Assembly (NCBI RefSeq): GCF_031846515.1
Contig: NZ_JAVRHO010000003.1
Coordinates: 62,001-126,000 of the forward strand
DNA length: 64,000 bases
Reading direction: 5' to 3'
From: Autumnicola lenta
GTDB taxonomy: Bacteria > Bacteroidota > Bacteroidia > Flavobacteriales > Flavobacteriaceae
This document shows, piece by piece, positions 16,797 through 25,688 of this stretch. The position numbers were made by a program, and so were the translations under genes. The notes under the pieces were generated by a model. It worked only from the letters and a program-made list of their open reading frames with translations. It was not told where the DNA came from and did not search any database. Numbering within the stretch: position 1 is the first letter of the stretch; every line of letters starts with the position of its first letter.

Positions 16797-17420
16797 ATGA
16801 GGACATTTAGTTTCGGAATTTTTCTGCTTTTCGGAATTCTTTTGAGTAATGCTCAGAAAGATACCCGGGAAATTTTTGATGCCAGCGACATTAGTGAAAT
16901 AGAAATTAATGCTGATGAGGTCTATAAGATCAACCTCTGTACTTCCAAAACAGGGAAAATTAAAATTTCAGCACATTCTGAAGGCGAGTACTTTAATAAT
17001 ATTTCCCTTATTTCAGGAGTAGAAAAAGACAAGATGAAAGTCCATACGAGGTATCCTGAGGTCCTGACGGGAGGCTATGATAAACTCAGTGCACACAAAA
17101 ATTTTTCTATGGTAATACATATGGAGGTTCCGGAAAATATGAACATTTTCATTCGCTCCAATCTGGCTTCTGTAGTGGCAAAAGGAAATTATAATGGTTT
17201 TTATGCTGATCTTCGGGAAGGCTACTGTAATCTTCTGGATTTTAGCGGGAATGCAACTGTAAATACATATAAGGGGAATATTTACGTGGAGGCGATGTCT
17301 GGAAACGTAAAAGCAGAATCCCGAAACGGAGTCGTGCATATTCCAAAAGAGATATATGGATCCAATCTTCTTAAACTCACCTCTATTAATGGTGATATTA
17401 GTGTCCTCAAAACTAAATAA
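16797..17420 (+). CDS. Small exported protein of unknown function, DUF4097/DUF2807-like
   Basis: 207 residues from ATG 16797; a TTG four codons earlier lies inside the terminator stem and is rejected. A signal peptide (RTFSFGIFLLFGILLSNAQ) is followed by short repeating beta-rich stretches (SNLASVVAKGNYNGFYADLR, GNATVNTYKGNIYVEAMSGN, NGVVHIPKEI) that look like a right-handed beta-helix of the DUF4097/DUF2807 type. Probably periplasmic or surface-associated. It sits between the dksA-like gene and lspA, which are normally neighbours, so it looks like an insertion into that operon. Function unknown. Confidence 0.7.
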   Translation: MRTFSFGIFLLFGILLSNAQKDTREIFDASDISEIEINADEVYKINLCTSKTGKIKISAHSEGEYFNNISLISGVEKDKMKVHTRYPEVLTGGYDKLSAHKNFSMVIHMEVPENMNIFIRSNLASVVAKGNYNGFYADLREGYCNLLDFSGNATVNTYKGNIYVEAMSGNVKAESRNGVVHIPKEIYGSNLLKLTSINGDISVLKTK

Positions 17421-17426
17421 TATTAG

Positions 17427-17434
17427 TATTTTTG
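17427..17434 (+). promoter_or_regulatory. -7 promoter element for lspA
   Basis: TATTTTTG matches TAnnTTTG, 24 bases before the lspA ATG. No convincing TTG is found at the expected distance. Confidence 0.45.
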
Positions 17435-17458
17435 GTTCGTTTTTAACTTAAAGTATTC

Positions 17459-18070
17459 ATGTCTCTAAAGAAAGCCGGCTTTATCATTTTCCTGGTCCTG
17501 TTAATAGATCAGATTTCCAAAATATACATTAAAACTAATTTCACTTTAGGAGAAGAGGTTCCTGTCTTTGACTGGTTTCGTATTCTTTTTGTTGAAAATG
17601 AAGGTATGGCCTGGGGAACCAAAATTCCTGGCACATACGGGAAGCTTATTTTGACTTTATTCCGGCTTGTGGCTATTGTAGGAATTGGGTATTGGTTGTG
17701 GGATTCTGTGCGTAAAAATGCATCTAAAATTCTTATCACCTCCATTGCACTTATTTTCGCAGGCGCAATGGGAAACATAATAGATTCTGTTTTCTACGGA
17801 ATTATTTTCAGTGATAGTTATGGACAGGTGGCAGAATTTATGCCGGAAGCAGGAGGCTACAGTACACTCTTTCATGGTAAAGTTGTGGACATGCTATACT
17901 TTCCCTTATACGAAGGGTATTTACCGGCATGGATCCCTATTTGGGGAGGAGAATATTTCACCTTTTTTGAGCCTGTTTTTAATATCGCCGATAGCGCAAT
18001 AAGTGTAGGTGTGATTCTTCTGCTTATTTTTAATAAAAGAGCCTTTCCAAAACACGAGGAAGAGAACTAG
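17459..18070 (+). CDS. lspA: Lipoprotein signal peptidase (signal peptidase II)
   Basis: 203 residues, inner membrane. Removes signal peptides from diacylated prolipoproteins before the lipidated Cys. The two catalytic Asp are in AGAMGNIIDSVFYG and FNIADSAISVG. Four membrane helices can be traced (about 5-22, 68-85, 95-113 and 173-192). It is longer than the E. coli enzyme because of an extra loop around 125-160, common in flavobacteria. The window encodes several lipoprotein substrates (34455, 40090, 41898, 48261). The stop overlaps the convergent receiver gene by four bases. Confidence 0.95.
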   Translation: MSLKKAGFIIFLVLLIDQISKIYIKTNFTLGEEVPVFDWFRILFVENEGMAWGTKIPGTYGKLILTLFRLVAIVGIGYWLWDSVRKNASKILITSIALIFAGAMGNIIDSVFYGIIFSDSYGQVAEFMPEAGGYSTLFHGKVVDMLYFPLYEGYLPAWIPIWGGEYFTFFEPVFNIADSAISVGVILLLIFNKRAFPKHEEEN

Positions 18071-18486
18071 GCAGCGGGTATTGCTCTTTCAAAGATTTTT
18101 TCGAATTTCTTAAGCTCTATGGGCTTAATAAGATAATCTGTTACCATATTTATGGATTTAGCCCTCTCCAAATCTCTTGGATCTATTGAAGAGCTCACTA
18201 CGTAGAGTGTAATTTTCTTATTGAAGTTGTTTTTTATTTTAACAAATTCGTTTAAAAATTCCCAGCCGTCCATTACCGGCATGTTTAAATCAAGAAATAT
18301 AATTTCCGGAAGCCTTTCTTCAGACATGTTGCCCAGGATATACTTAAAGTGGTCCATGGCTTCCTTTCCGTTCTTATATATTAAAAGATTTTCCGAAAGT
18401 TGCTTAATTTCGATTATTTTCTTTACCAGGTTCACGTATATCTTGTCATCATCGATGATACACGCCAGTTCTATTTTTTGCCCCAT
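18067..18486 (-). CDS. Single-domain response regulator
   Basis: 139 residues, a receiver domain only. It has the acidic cluster IIDDDK, phospho-Asp in EIIFLDLNMPVMDGW, the Ser/Thr in YVVSSS and the Lys in YLIKPI. With no output domain it acts by protein contact or as a phosphate carrier. It lies seven bases after the PAS kinase gene and is surely its partner. The YIL...EERLPEIIF insertion resembles Rcp1-type cytoplasmic receivers. Confidence 0.92.
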   Translation of the reverse strand: MGQKIELACIIDDDKIYVNLVKKIIEIKQLSENLLIYKNGKEAMDHFKYILGNMSEERLPEIIFLDLNMPVMDGWEFLNEFVKIKNNFNKKITLYVVSSSIDPRDLERAKSINMVTDYLIKPIELKKFEKIFERAIPAA

Positions 18487-18493
18487 AACAGAT

Positions 18494-19945
18494 CTAAAAA
18501 GTTATTTTAAAAGTGGTCCCGATTTTAACTGTGCTGGTAATAGAAATTGAACCTCCAAGTGCTTCCACCTGATTTTTGGTGATAAACAGCCCAATTCCTT
18601 TTGCATCAGGATTATGATGAAAGGTCTTGTACATTCCAAACATCTTATCTCCATGTTGATCGAGATCTATTCCTAATCCATTGTCGCTAATCTCCAGAAA
18701 CCTCTTTCCGTTGGAAATATAGGACTGTATATAAATAACCGGTTTTCTGCCAGGTTGCTTATATTTTATTGCATTAGTAATTAAATTTAGTAAAATACTT
18801 TCAAGATACTCAGGGATATACGATATTTCTTTCAGAGAGTGAAATTCAGCGACGATTTTTGCATTTTCCCGATTAATGAGAGGAGCAATAGAGGCGAGAA
18901 CGGTATTAAGAGCATCGTTAAACTTGATTTTCACACTCTTTTTAGCTAGTGTTGTTTCCACGTTAACCAAGTCATTAAGTTGTGCAATAGCGGTATCGAG
19001 GTTTTCAGAAATATAACTTATATTGTCAAATAAGTCCAATTTATCCCTATCTGTTTTAGCTTCCTTTAGTAATTCAACCACCAGGCTAAGGTTACTGCTA
19101 TGGGATCTTAAGTTATGGGATACAATGTGAGCAAAACTAAAAAGGCGGGAGTTTTGGGTGGCAATAATGTCCAATGAGTTCTGGAGATTAATTTCGTTGG
19201 TTTTGTTCTCATTTATATCCTGAAAGACTCCTCTTATCCCTATTATTTGTTCCTCCTGATTGTATACAGGCTTTCCAGTCGCCCGTACCCAGAATTCACT
19301 GTTATAGAGCGTCAGCATTTTAAGCTCAATTTTAAATGGAATACCGTAAAGCTCACATTTTTTAAATGCGGCATTCATTATATGATGATGTTCCGGGGCA
19401 TAGAACCTCAATTTTTCTTCGTAATCCAGGTGAAAGTCCTGGGGGCAATCCATTATTTTTTTAGTAACGTTATCCCAGTAGATATTTTTGTCTATAATGT
19501 CTACGTACCAACCGCCAGTACAAGTCATTTCTGCTGTTTCCCTGTAGTAGAAAAAATTTTCTTCAATAGTATATTGATCGCGTTTGCTCTGGTGGATATT
19601 CACAAATAGGAGCACAGCCGTTTCTCTTAAGCTCTTGTCTTTATTTCTAAGATTTTTGCACTCAAACCATCGATATTTGCCGTTTTCAAGGCGCATCCTT
19701 ATTTCGAAGCTGAAGGTTTCGTTTTCTGTTAATAGTTTTTCGAAATTCACCCTGAAGTCGTAACGATAATCTGGGTGGAGGATTTCCTGAAGAAAGTATT
19801 CGTAAGGATTACTTGCTGTATCAGGATTAAAGACCAAAGTAGTAAAATGATCAGACCAATCAATTTCCTTGCTGAAGAGATTGATTTTCCAATAAGCTAT
19901 ATCAAAATCCTCAAGGATACTATTTAGCTGAAGGTCATTAAGCAT
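18494..19945 (-). CDS. Cytoplasmic PAS-domain sensor histidine kinase
   Basis: 483 residues without membrane helices. Two PAS folds can be recognised: about 10-115 (FEIRMRLENGKYRWFECKNL) and about 130-250 (GGWYVDIIDKNIYWDNVTKK; FWVRATGKPVYN). The phospho-acceptor His is in FAHIVSHNLRSHSSNL (about 275). The ATPase domain shows the N box LNLITNAIKYK, the DNGLGID loop and GIGLFITKNQVEALGG. The stimulus is not known. It pairs with the receiver gene seven bases downstream. Upstream, fthC is co-oriented across a 55-base gap. Confidence 0.93.
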   Translation of the reverse strand: MLNDLQLNSILEDFDIAYWKINLFSKEIDWSDHFTTLVFNPDTASNPYEYFLQEILHPDYRYDFRVNFEKLLTENETFSFEIRMRLENGKYRWFECKNLRNKDKSLRETAVLLFVNIHQSKRDQYTIEENFFYYRETAEMTCTGGWYVDIIDKNIYWDNVTKKIMDCPQDFHLDYEEKLRFYAPEHHHIMNAAFKKCELYGIPFKIELKMLTLYNSEFWVRATGKPVYNQEEQIIGIRGVFQDINENKTNEINLQNSLDIIATQNSRLFSFAHIVSHNLRSHSSNLSLVVELLKEAKTDRDKLDLFDNISYISENLDTAIAQLNDLVNVETTLAKKSVKIKFNDALNTVLASIAPLINRENAKIVAEFHSLKEISYIPEYLESILLNLITNAIKYKQPGRKPVIYIQSYISNGKRFLEISDNGLGIDLDQHGDKMFGMYKTFHHNPDAKGIGLFITKNQVEALGGSISITSTVKIGTTFKITF

Positions 19946-20000
19946 TAACCGGGGATATTTAGCTAAAAATAGGTTAATGTAAATAGTCCTACAAATAAAT

Positions 20001-20573
20001 TTAACTTTTTTTAAAGCTGTAGGTATTTTCAGGTGTTACGCAGTAGTCCAGAGGGATATCTGATTGATAAATATCCTCAATTTCTTTTTCAGCTTCAAAA
20101 AACGAGAGGCCGACTTTTATAACGTCTTCTTTGCACGCTGCCAGAAATTTATCATAGAAGCCTTTGCCATAGCCAACGCGGTGTCCGGACTTGTCAAAGG
20201 CGAGAAGAGGAATAAAAACAGCATCGATTTTATTTGCATTTAATTCTATTCCATCCTGTGGTTCGGGTATATTCCAACGGTTTGTTTTAATTACCGTGGT
20301 ATCCGTTAAAAGGTAATTTATGAGTTCATTTGTAGGAGCATCAGTTTTAGGAAGTACCACATTTTTATCTTTTCCCTGTAAAATATGGAGTATAGGTTCT
20401 GTATCTACTTCTTTCTGTTCTGCGATACTTAAAAATAGATGATAAAACTGGTAATCCCAGATGGGCAGTGTTAATAACTGGTTAGCGATTTGGAGACTGA
20501 GATCCTCTATTGTTTCTTTAGACAAGCCCAGTCTTAGCTCCTTATATTTCGCTCTCAGAAATTTCTTCTTCAT
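20001..20573 (-). CDS. 5-formyltetrahydrofolate cyclo-ligase family protein
   Basis: 190 residues from the ATG at 20573, which is preceded on its strand by AAAAGGAGC; an upstream Met overlaps more of the previous gene and is less likely. It converts 5-formyl-THF to 5,10-methenyl-THF with ATP. Seen: the basic N-terminus KKKFLRAKYKELR, the phosphate-binding IPLLAFDKSGHRVGYGKGFYDKFL, and the C-terminal DIPLDYCVTPENTY. The 5' end overlaps the deacylase gene by 32 bases, so it belongs to the rimB-rimK-deacylase operon. Confidence 0.93.
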   Translation of the reverse strand: MKKKFLRAKYKELRLGLSKETIEDLSLQIANQLLTLPIWDYQFYHLFLSIAEQKEVDTEPILHILQGKDKNVVLPKTDAPTNELINYLLTDTTVIKTNRWNIPEPQDGIELNANKIDAVFIPLLAFDKSGHRVGYGKGFYDKFLAACKEDVIKVGLSFFEAEKEIEDIYQSDIPLDYCVTPENTYSFKKS

Positions 20574-21549
20574 TGCTCCTTTTTGGTAGTGAAATATGAA
20601 AAACAGCATCCCCCTGATAAACTATGGGAGATTCATTTACGTTAATTATATAACCTTCATTGGCAGCTTTGATCTTATGTCGAAATTTGCCGTAAGGGTC
20701 AGTAATCGTGGCAATAAATTCTCCTTTTTCCACGTGCTTCCCGCAAGGAATCTTTACGTGTAAAAGTCCACTGTACTTTGCCCGCATCCAAAACGTATTT
20801 TCAATTATAACCGTTTCTGTAATAGCATCTGGATAATCAAATCTGGGTTTTAGCATGTCCAGATGGCTTAGGATACGTGTTGCTCCATCTACGCCATGTC
20901 TTGCAATTTCTTTGTTGCTGTTGGCAGATTTACCGCCTTCAAAAAGAAGAACCGGAATTCCCAGTTTTGCACAAGTCTCTCTATAAGATTTTGTTATTGT
21001 TTTAGAATTGATGGTAAATGGTGCGTTGAAGATATGGGCGTATTTAAGGCTTTCTTCATTACCTTTTTTTATCCTGATCTGCGGTGCGTTAAATCTACTT
21101 GCTCCTCCAGTATGAAAGTCCATACAGAAATCGGCTATCGGAAGTATCTTTTTCACAAATTGGAAAGCGAATCTACTGGCAAGAGAACCGTGCTTGGTTC
21201 CCGGGAAAACCCGGTTTAGATCCCGGCCATCCGGAAATTCCCGCGTCAACGTGAGAAAACCGAAGATATTCACCACCGGAATGCAGATTATGGTACCTTT
21301 TTGAGGTTTGTTAATTCCCTTAGAGATAATCTGTCGTACAATTTCTACACCATTTATTTCGTCCCCGTGTATTCCTGCCGTTAACAATACAACCGGTCCT
21401 GGCTTTTTTGCACGTTCAATAATTACCGGCACCTCTACAGATGTGGTGGTGTAGAGTTTGGCCATATTAAAATTAATTGTAGCACTCTTTCCGGCTGGTA
21501 TTCTTTTTCCTAATATTTCCAGGACATTGTCCTTATCTATTTGTGGCAT
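20542..21549 (-). CDS. Succinylglutamate desuccinylase/aspartoacylase-family (M14-like) zinc hydrolase
   Basis: 335 residues. The zinc site of the family is seen as AGIHGDEINGVEIVRQI (His and Glu) and DFHTGG (His), with RDLNRVFPG as substrate-binding Arg loop. The C-terminal part (about 250-335) is a beta-rich domain resembling biotinyl/hammerhead folds (SGLLHVKIPCGKHVEKGEF). The exact substrate is not fixed in this family. It starts three bases after rimK and is the third gene after rimB-rimK, an arrangement that suggests action on glutamylated or N-acylated amino acids; inference only. Confidence 0.88.
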   Translation of the reverse strand: MPQIDKDNVLEILGKRIPAGKSATINFNMAKLYTTTSVEVPVIIERAKKPGPVVLLTAGIHGDEINGVEIVRQIISKGINKPQKGTIICIPVVNIFGFLTLTREFPDGRDLNRVFPGTKHGSLASRFAFQFVKKILPIADFCMDFHTGGASRFNAPQIRIKKGNEESLKYAHIFNAPFTINSKTITKSYRETCAKLGIPVLLFEGGKSANSNKEIARHGVDGATRILSHLDMLKPRFDYPDAITETVIIENTFWMRAKYSGLLHVKIPCGKHVEKGEFIATITDPYGKFRHKIKAANEGYIINVNESPIVYQGDAVFHISLPKRSNEEEISESEI

Positions 21550-21552
21550 AAA

Positions 21553-22425
21553 TTAAACATTTCGCTCAATGTACCTAATAATTGTTTTTGCTATGTCTTT
21601 TCCGGTGGCAGCTTCTATTCCTTCAAGACCGGGAGAAGAATTCACTTCCAGGATAAGAGGTCCTCTGGCACTTTGCAACATATCTACACCGGCCACCCCA
21701 AGGCTCATGGCTTTTGCGGCTTTTATGGCTGCATTTTCTTCTTCGTCTGAAAGTTCAATGATTTCAGCAGATCCACCACGGTGGAGGTTAGAACGGAATT
21801 CCCCTTCTTTTCCCTGCCGCTTCATGGCGCCTACCACATGTCCATCTACAACAAAAGCTCTAATGTCGGCACCGCCGGCTTCTTTAATAAATTCCTGTAC
21901 AATAACCCTTGCCTGCAAGCCGTTAAAGGCTTCAATAACAGATTCGGCTGCATTGTTTGTCTCTGCAAGTACAACCCCAAGGCCCTGTGTACCTTCTAGT
22001 AATTTAATAATGAGAGGCGCTCCCCCAACATGATCTATCACTTCCTTAACATCTTTGGAGTAATTAGTGAAAACTGTTTTTGGCAATCCAAGTCTGGCAC
22101 GGGAAAGGATTTGCAAACTCCTTAGTTTATCCCGGCTTCTCACAAGTGCCTGTGATTCTGTAGTAGTAAAAACACCCATCATTTCAAATTGTCTTACAAC
22201 GGCGGTTCCAAAGAAAGTAACCGATGCTCCAATTCTGGGAATTACAGCGTCTGCTCCTTCAATAGCTTTTCCTTTGTAAAAAATCGATGGTTTCTTCTTT
22301 TCTATAACGAGATCACATTTAACAGGATCTATTACTTCGACTTCATGGTCACGTTTTTTAGCGGCTTCCACGAGTCGTTTGGTTGAATAGAGATTGCTAT
22401 TTCTGGATAGAATTTTTAGCTTCAT
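21553..22425 (-). CDS. rimK: Ribosomal protein S6--L-glutamate ligase
   Basis: 290 residues, an ATP-grasp ligase that adds glutamates to the C-terminus of ribosomal protein S6. Seen: the N-terminal MKLKILSRNSNLYSTKRLVE, the pre-ATP-grasp ADAVIPRIGASVTFFGTAVVRQ, the ATP-binding PLIIKLLEGTQGLGVVL, and the metal-binding ILEVNSSPGLEGIEAATG. Length equals the canonical enzyme. The first 29 bases overlap the end of the retropepsin-like gene, so the two are translationally coupled. Confidence 0.94.
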   Translation of the reverse strand: MKLKILSRNSNLYSTKRLVEAAKKRDHEVEVIDPVKCDLVIEKKKPSIFYKGKAIEGADAVIPRIGASVTFFGTAVVRQFEMMGVFTTTESQALVRSRDKLRSLQILSRARLGLPKTVFTNYSKDVKEVIDHVGGAPLIIKLLEGTQGLGVVLAETNNAAESVIEAFNGLQARVIVQEFIKEAGGADIRAFVVDGHVVGAMKRQGKEGEFRSNLHRGGSAEIIELSDEEENAAIKAAKAMSLGVAGVDMLQSARGPLILEVNSSPGLEGIEAATGKDIAKTIIRYIERNV

Positions 22426-22846
22426 TTTCTTGCTGATTATTAGAGACGTTTGTAAGTTCTGTATCGACTATAAATTTTTTGGTGAGAAATTTTCTCCCGA
22501 TAAGAACCGGAAATCGCATTTCCTGACGCGAAGACAAAGAAAGGGAAATTTTGAAAATCTTATCAAAAAGTTTGATGTTGGATTGTACCTGATATCTCTT
22601 TTGAATCATACCGTTACTACTGCGTACAAATACAACATCAAAATCTTCGAAAACAATTTCTCTGCCGTTGTATAAAGGATGTTCTTCATCCAGAAAAGTA
22701 CAATAAAGCTTGTCCTCTTTCTCTTCGATATTTTCGCAATGTATGGAAGAGGTATATGCTCCAGTATCTATTTTTATTGCGATGTCGTATAATTTAAGGG
22801 CCGGAAAATCTGCTTTGTCAAATCTGCCTATCACTCTTTTCTCCAT
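22397..22846 (-). CDS. RimB-like retropepsin-type aspartic protease (ATP-dependent zinc protease family)
   Basis: 149 residues from the ATG at 22846, chosen because relatives begin with M-E-K-x-x-IGR; an in-frame ATG eight codons earlier (22870) is possible. The active-site motif IDTGAYTSSIHC (about 25-36) fits the family of single-domain retropepsins annotated as ATP-dependent zinc proteases. The FPVLIGRKFL segment near the C-terminus is the conserved second motif. In pseudomonads such a protease (RimB) is encoded with rimK and modulates S6 glutamylation, and the same pairing is seen here with overlapping genes. The C-terminal 20 residues are polar and unstructured. Confidence 0.88.
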   Translation of the reverse strand: MEKRVIGRFDKADFPALKLYDIAIKIDTGAYTSSIHCENIEEKEDKLYCTFLDEEHPLYNGREIVFEDFDVVFVRSSNGMIQKRYQVQSNIKLFDKIFKISLSLSSRQEMRFPVLIGRKFLTKKFIVDTELTNVSNNQQENEAKNSIQK

Positions 22847-22870
22847 ATTGCAAGATAATAAAATAGACAT

Positions 22871-23316
22871 CCTTTCTTCTTAATGTCTTCTGAAAATAGT
22901 TTTTTGTAAAAGTTTATAAGGAATCAGCGTCATAACTCCCGGTTATTTTTTTGAAGTTCAAATATTAGTTCGAAATTTTTTATGCAGCTATTTTTACTTC
23001 GGAAAAAGTTCTGTTAGAAGAATATCAGTATAGGCTGAAGTTTAATTTCCGGCTGGTACGGTTTGTGTATAAAGTAAATTGAAAATTGCAGAACACTACT
23101 TCAGAAATTATAATTGTTAATGTCGTGGCAATTAACTGAAGAAGCCTTTAAAGTTTTATTTTTGCACTTACGGTTTGAACTTTAACTTTATCTTCACAAC
23201 CTGTTGAAGGCTTAAAGGAGACAGCGTTTAAGCATCAATGAATTATCATACGCTTAATTTTCTAACACCAGAAATTTTACTAAAAAAGTACGACTTATAC
23301 CTTATAAATAACAAAA
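22871..23316. other. Divergent intergenic region
   Basis: 446 bases between the minus-strand rim genes and the plus-strand dehydrogenase genes. Contains a -7 element at 23157-23164; otherwise no coding frame or repeat is recognised. Confidence 0.5.
23157..23164 (+). promoter_or_regulatory. -7 promoter element for the GMC dehydrogenase operon
   Basis: TATTTTTG matches TAnnTTTG. It would give a leader of about 145 bases before 23317, long enough for post-transcriptional control; no known riboswitch is recognised in it. No TTG at the expected distance. Confidence 0.45.
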
Positions 23317-23862
23317 ATGAAGAGAAGAGATCTCATTAAAACCCTTGGAATATCTGCAGTAGGACTGGCAACAGTGCCTTTTTGGATTGATTCCTGGACA
23401 GCGGAGGAACTACCCGAAGCAAACGGCGATGTAAACGACGATCAAAAGCTGATGTTGGCAGGAATGGTAGATACCATTATCCCTGCTACAGATACACCCG
23501 GAGCCAAAGAACTTGAAGTAGATCGCTTTGTGCTTGTGATGGTTAATGACTGTTTTGAGAAAGAAGTTCAAAAGGAATTTGCGGCGGGTTTTAATAGTGT
23601 AGACGAGGCTAGTAAAGACCAATATGGAAAATCTTTTGTAGAACTTTCGGGTGCAGAAAGACACGAAATTTTAAACAAGATGCTGGCAACAGAGAAATCA
23701 TCAGATAAAAAAATCAATTTTGTTCCTTTTGTAAAAGATCTAACCATAGCAGGTTATACTACCTCTAAATATGTTTTGGAAAATATCCTGGATTATGAGC
23801 AGGTACCTTCAAGGTGGGATGGAAGTTTTCCGGTTAATCAAGAAAAATATCACAACGCATAA
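23317..23862 (+). CDS. Gluconate 2-dehydrogenase subunit 3-family protein (Tat-exported)
   Basis: 181 residues. The N-terminus KRRDLIKTLGISAVGLATVPF carries the twin-arginine pattern RRDLIK, so export by Tat in folded form with its partner is likely. The remainder (LMLAGMVDTIIPATDTPGAKE; GFNSVDEASKDQYGKSF) is the subunit-3 domain found next to GMC-type dehydrogenases. The catalytic subunit gene follows after two bases; together they form a periplasmic sugar or polyol dehydrogenase. The substrate is not evident. Confidence 0.9.
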   Translation: MKRRDLIKTLGISAVGLATVPFWIDSWTAEELPEANGDVNDDQKLMLAGMVDTIIPATDTPGAKELEVDRFVLVMVNDCFEKEVQKEFAAGFNSVDEASKDQYGKSFVELSGAERHEILNKMLATEKSSDKKINFVPFVKDLTIAGYTTSKYVLENILDYEQVPSRWDGSFPVNQEKYHNA

Positions 23863-23864
23863 TT

Positions 23865-25580
23865 ATGGCATACTTTAATATAGACGGAGTAGAAGAAAGA
23901 ACTTATGATGCAATTGTTATTGGCTCTGGCATTAGTGGGGGATGGGCAGCTAAGGAATTAACTGAAAAAGGGCTGCGCACCTTGGTCCTGGACCGCGGGA
24001 AAGACGTAAAACATGTGGTAGATTATCCTACTACCAGCCTGCACCCGTGGCAAATGGATCACAGGGGAACGCTGCCACTCGAAGTAAAAAAAGAAAACCC
24101 TATTGTAAGCAAATGCTACGCCTTTAAAGAAGATGCATCCCATTTTTTCTCTAAGGACGATGAACATCCTTATGTACAGGAAAAACCTTTCGACTGGATA
24201 AAAGGATACCAGGTTGGTGGAAAATCATTACTGTGGGCAAGACAGGTACAGCGCTGGAGCGATTTCGATTTTGAAGGACCTGCAAGGGACGGCTTTGCTG
24301 TAGACTGGCCAATACGTTATAAAGATTTGGCTCCCTGGTACAGCTACGTTGAAAAATTTGCCGGAATATCCGGGAATAAAGATGGCCTAGCCGAATTACC
24401 TGATGGTGAATTTTTACCACCGTACGAACTGACCAAAGTAGAAAAGTACTTTAAGGAAAAGGTAGCGGAAAAATATGGTGATCGTCACGTGATTGTTGCA
24501 CGCTGCGCACATCTTTCAGAACAAAAAGATATACATAAACAACAGGGACGGGTACAATGCCAGAACAGGGTATTGTGCCAGAGGGGTTGTCCTTACGGAG
24601 GCTACTTCAGTAGTAATTCATCAACTTTACCATGGGCCGAGAAAACAGGAAACCTCACCTTAAAACCTGATTCTGTTGTAGAATCGCTTATCTACGATGA
24701 AGAAAAAGAAAAGGTTACAGGTGTACGCGTAATTGATGCTCACACCAAGGAAGTTACAGAGTATTTTTCAAAAATTGTTTTTGTAAATGCTGCGGCTGCA
24801 AACACGAACCTGATTTTGCTAAATTCTAAATCAAAACGTTTTCCCAATGGTCTTGGTAATGACAACGGACTTCTTGGTAAGTATTTTGCTTTTCATAATT
24901 ACAGGGCCCGGGCAACTGCAGAATACGATGGTTTTACAGATTTTACTACAGATGGAAAAAGGCCTACCAGTGGATACATTCCAAGGTTCAGAAATATTCA
25001 TAAGCAGGAAACCAACTTCTTAAGGGGGTATGCTGCGGGTGTTAGTACCTACCGTAGTGAATATACCAGCGAGGATGGACTAGGAGTAGCTTTAAAAGAA
25101 AAACTTGCTAAACCAAAGCTGGGGCCATGGAGGATTGGAAGCCATATGATGGGCGAGACGATTCCCAAAGAGAGCAACCTTATTAGCCTTAACAATAGTA
25201 AGAAGGATGAATGGGGAATCCCGCTGCTCAATTTTGATGTAGCTTATGATGATAATGATGAAAAGATGATCGAGGATTATTTTGAACAGATCACCGAAAT
25301 GTTTGAAAGCGCCGGATTTACAAATATCAGGACCAGCGATTCTAAACAGGCTCCCGGACTGGACATACATGAAATGGGAGGCGTTCGTATGGGTAAAGAC
25401 CCAAAAACCTCTTTGTTAAATGAGTGGAACCAGTTGCACACCTCTAAAAATGTTTTTGTGACAGATGGTGCCTGTATGACTTCAACAGGTACTCAAAACC
25501 CATCTTTAACTTATATGGCGCTTACCGCCAGGGCAGTGGATTATGCTGTTAAAGAATTGAAGAACGGAAATATTTCGTAG
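23865..25580 (+). CDS. GMC-family FAD-dependent oxidoreductase (catalytic subunit)
   Basis: 571 residues. The FAD-binding Rossmann motif is DAIVIGSGISGGWAAKELTE (about 15-34) with VGGKSLLWARQVQRW as the second flavin contact. The catalytic region near the C-terminus includes GLDIHEMGGVRMGKDPKTS and TDGACMTSTGTQNPSLTYMA. The cysteine-rich segment QCQNRVLCQRGCPYGG (about 230-246) is typical of the gluconate/fructose dehydrogenase type. No signal peptide is seen; it presumably travels with the Tat-bearing subunit 3 encoded just upstream. Electron acceptor unknown: no cytochrome gene adjoins. Confidence 0.92.
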   Translation: MAYFNIDGVEERTYDAIVIGSGISGGWAAKELTEKGLRTLVLDRGKDVKHVVDYPTTSLHPWQMDHRGTLPLEVKKENPIVSKCYAFKEDASHFFSKDDEHPYVQEKPFDWIKGYQVGGKSLLWARQVQRWSDFDFEGPARDGFAVDWPIRYKDLAPWYSYVEKFAGISGNKDGLAELPDGEFLPPYELTKVEKYFKEKVAEKYGDRHVIVARCAHLSEQKDIHKQQGRVQCQNRVLCQRGCPYGGYFSSNSSTLPWAEKTGNLTLKPDSVVESLIYDEEKEKVTGVRVIDAHTKEVTEYFSKIVFVNAAAANTNLILLNSKSKRFPNGLGNDNGLLGKYFAFHNYRARATAEYDGFTDFTTDGKRPTSGYIPRFRNIHKQETNFLRGYAAGVSTYRSEYTSEDGLGVALKEKLAKPKLGPWRIGSHMMGETIPKESNLISLNNSKKDEWGIPLLNFDVAYDDNDEKMIEDYFEQITEMFESAGFTNIRTSDSKQAPGLDIHEMGGVRMGKDPKTSLLNEWNQLHTSKNVFVTDGACMTSTGTQNPSLTYMALTARAVDYAVKELKNGNIS

Positions 25581-25602
25581 GCTGAAAGGACGATTTATTA
25601 AG

Positions 25603-25643
25603 AGAAAAACCATCGGTAGTAGCTGCAAACCGGTGGTTTTTCT
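25603..25643 (+). terminator. Terminator of the GMC dehydrogenase operon
   Basis: AGAAAAACCATCGGT (25603-25617) pairs with ACCGGTGGTTTTTCT (25629-25643) with one G-U pair and an 11-base loop, ending in T5. It ends 22 bases past the GMC stop region and before the uvrC promoter. Confidence 0.9.
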
Positions 25644-25688
25644 GTTTTAAATTTTAAAATTCACGGCGGCATTAAGCGCAATAAATTT

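Noticed and set aside
21569..22033. 154-codon plus-strand frame opposite rimK
   Set aside because: Antisense shadow of a conserved enzyme; serine/proline-rich composition comes from reverse reading of the rimK codons.
22871..23316. Riboswitch in the long leader of the GMC dehydrogenase operon
   Set aside because: No conserved aptamer core could be recognised by eye; the length alone is not evidence.
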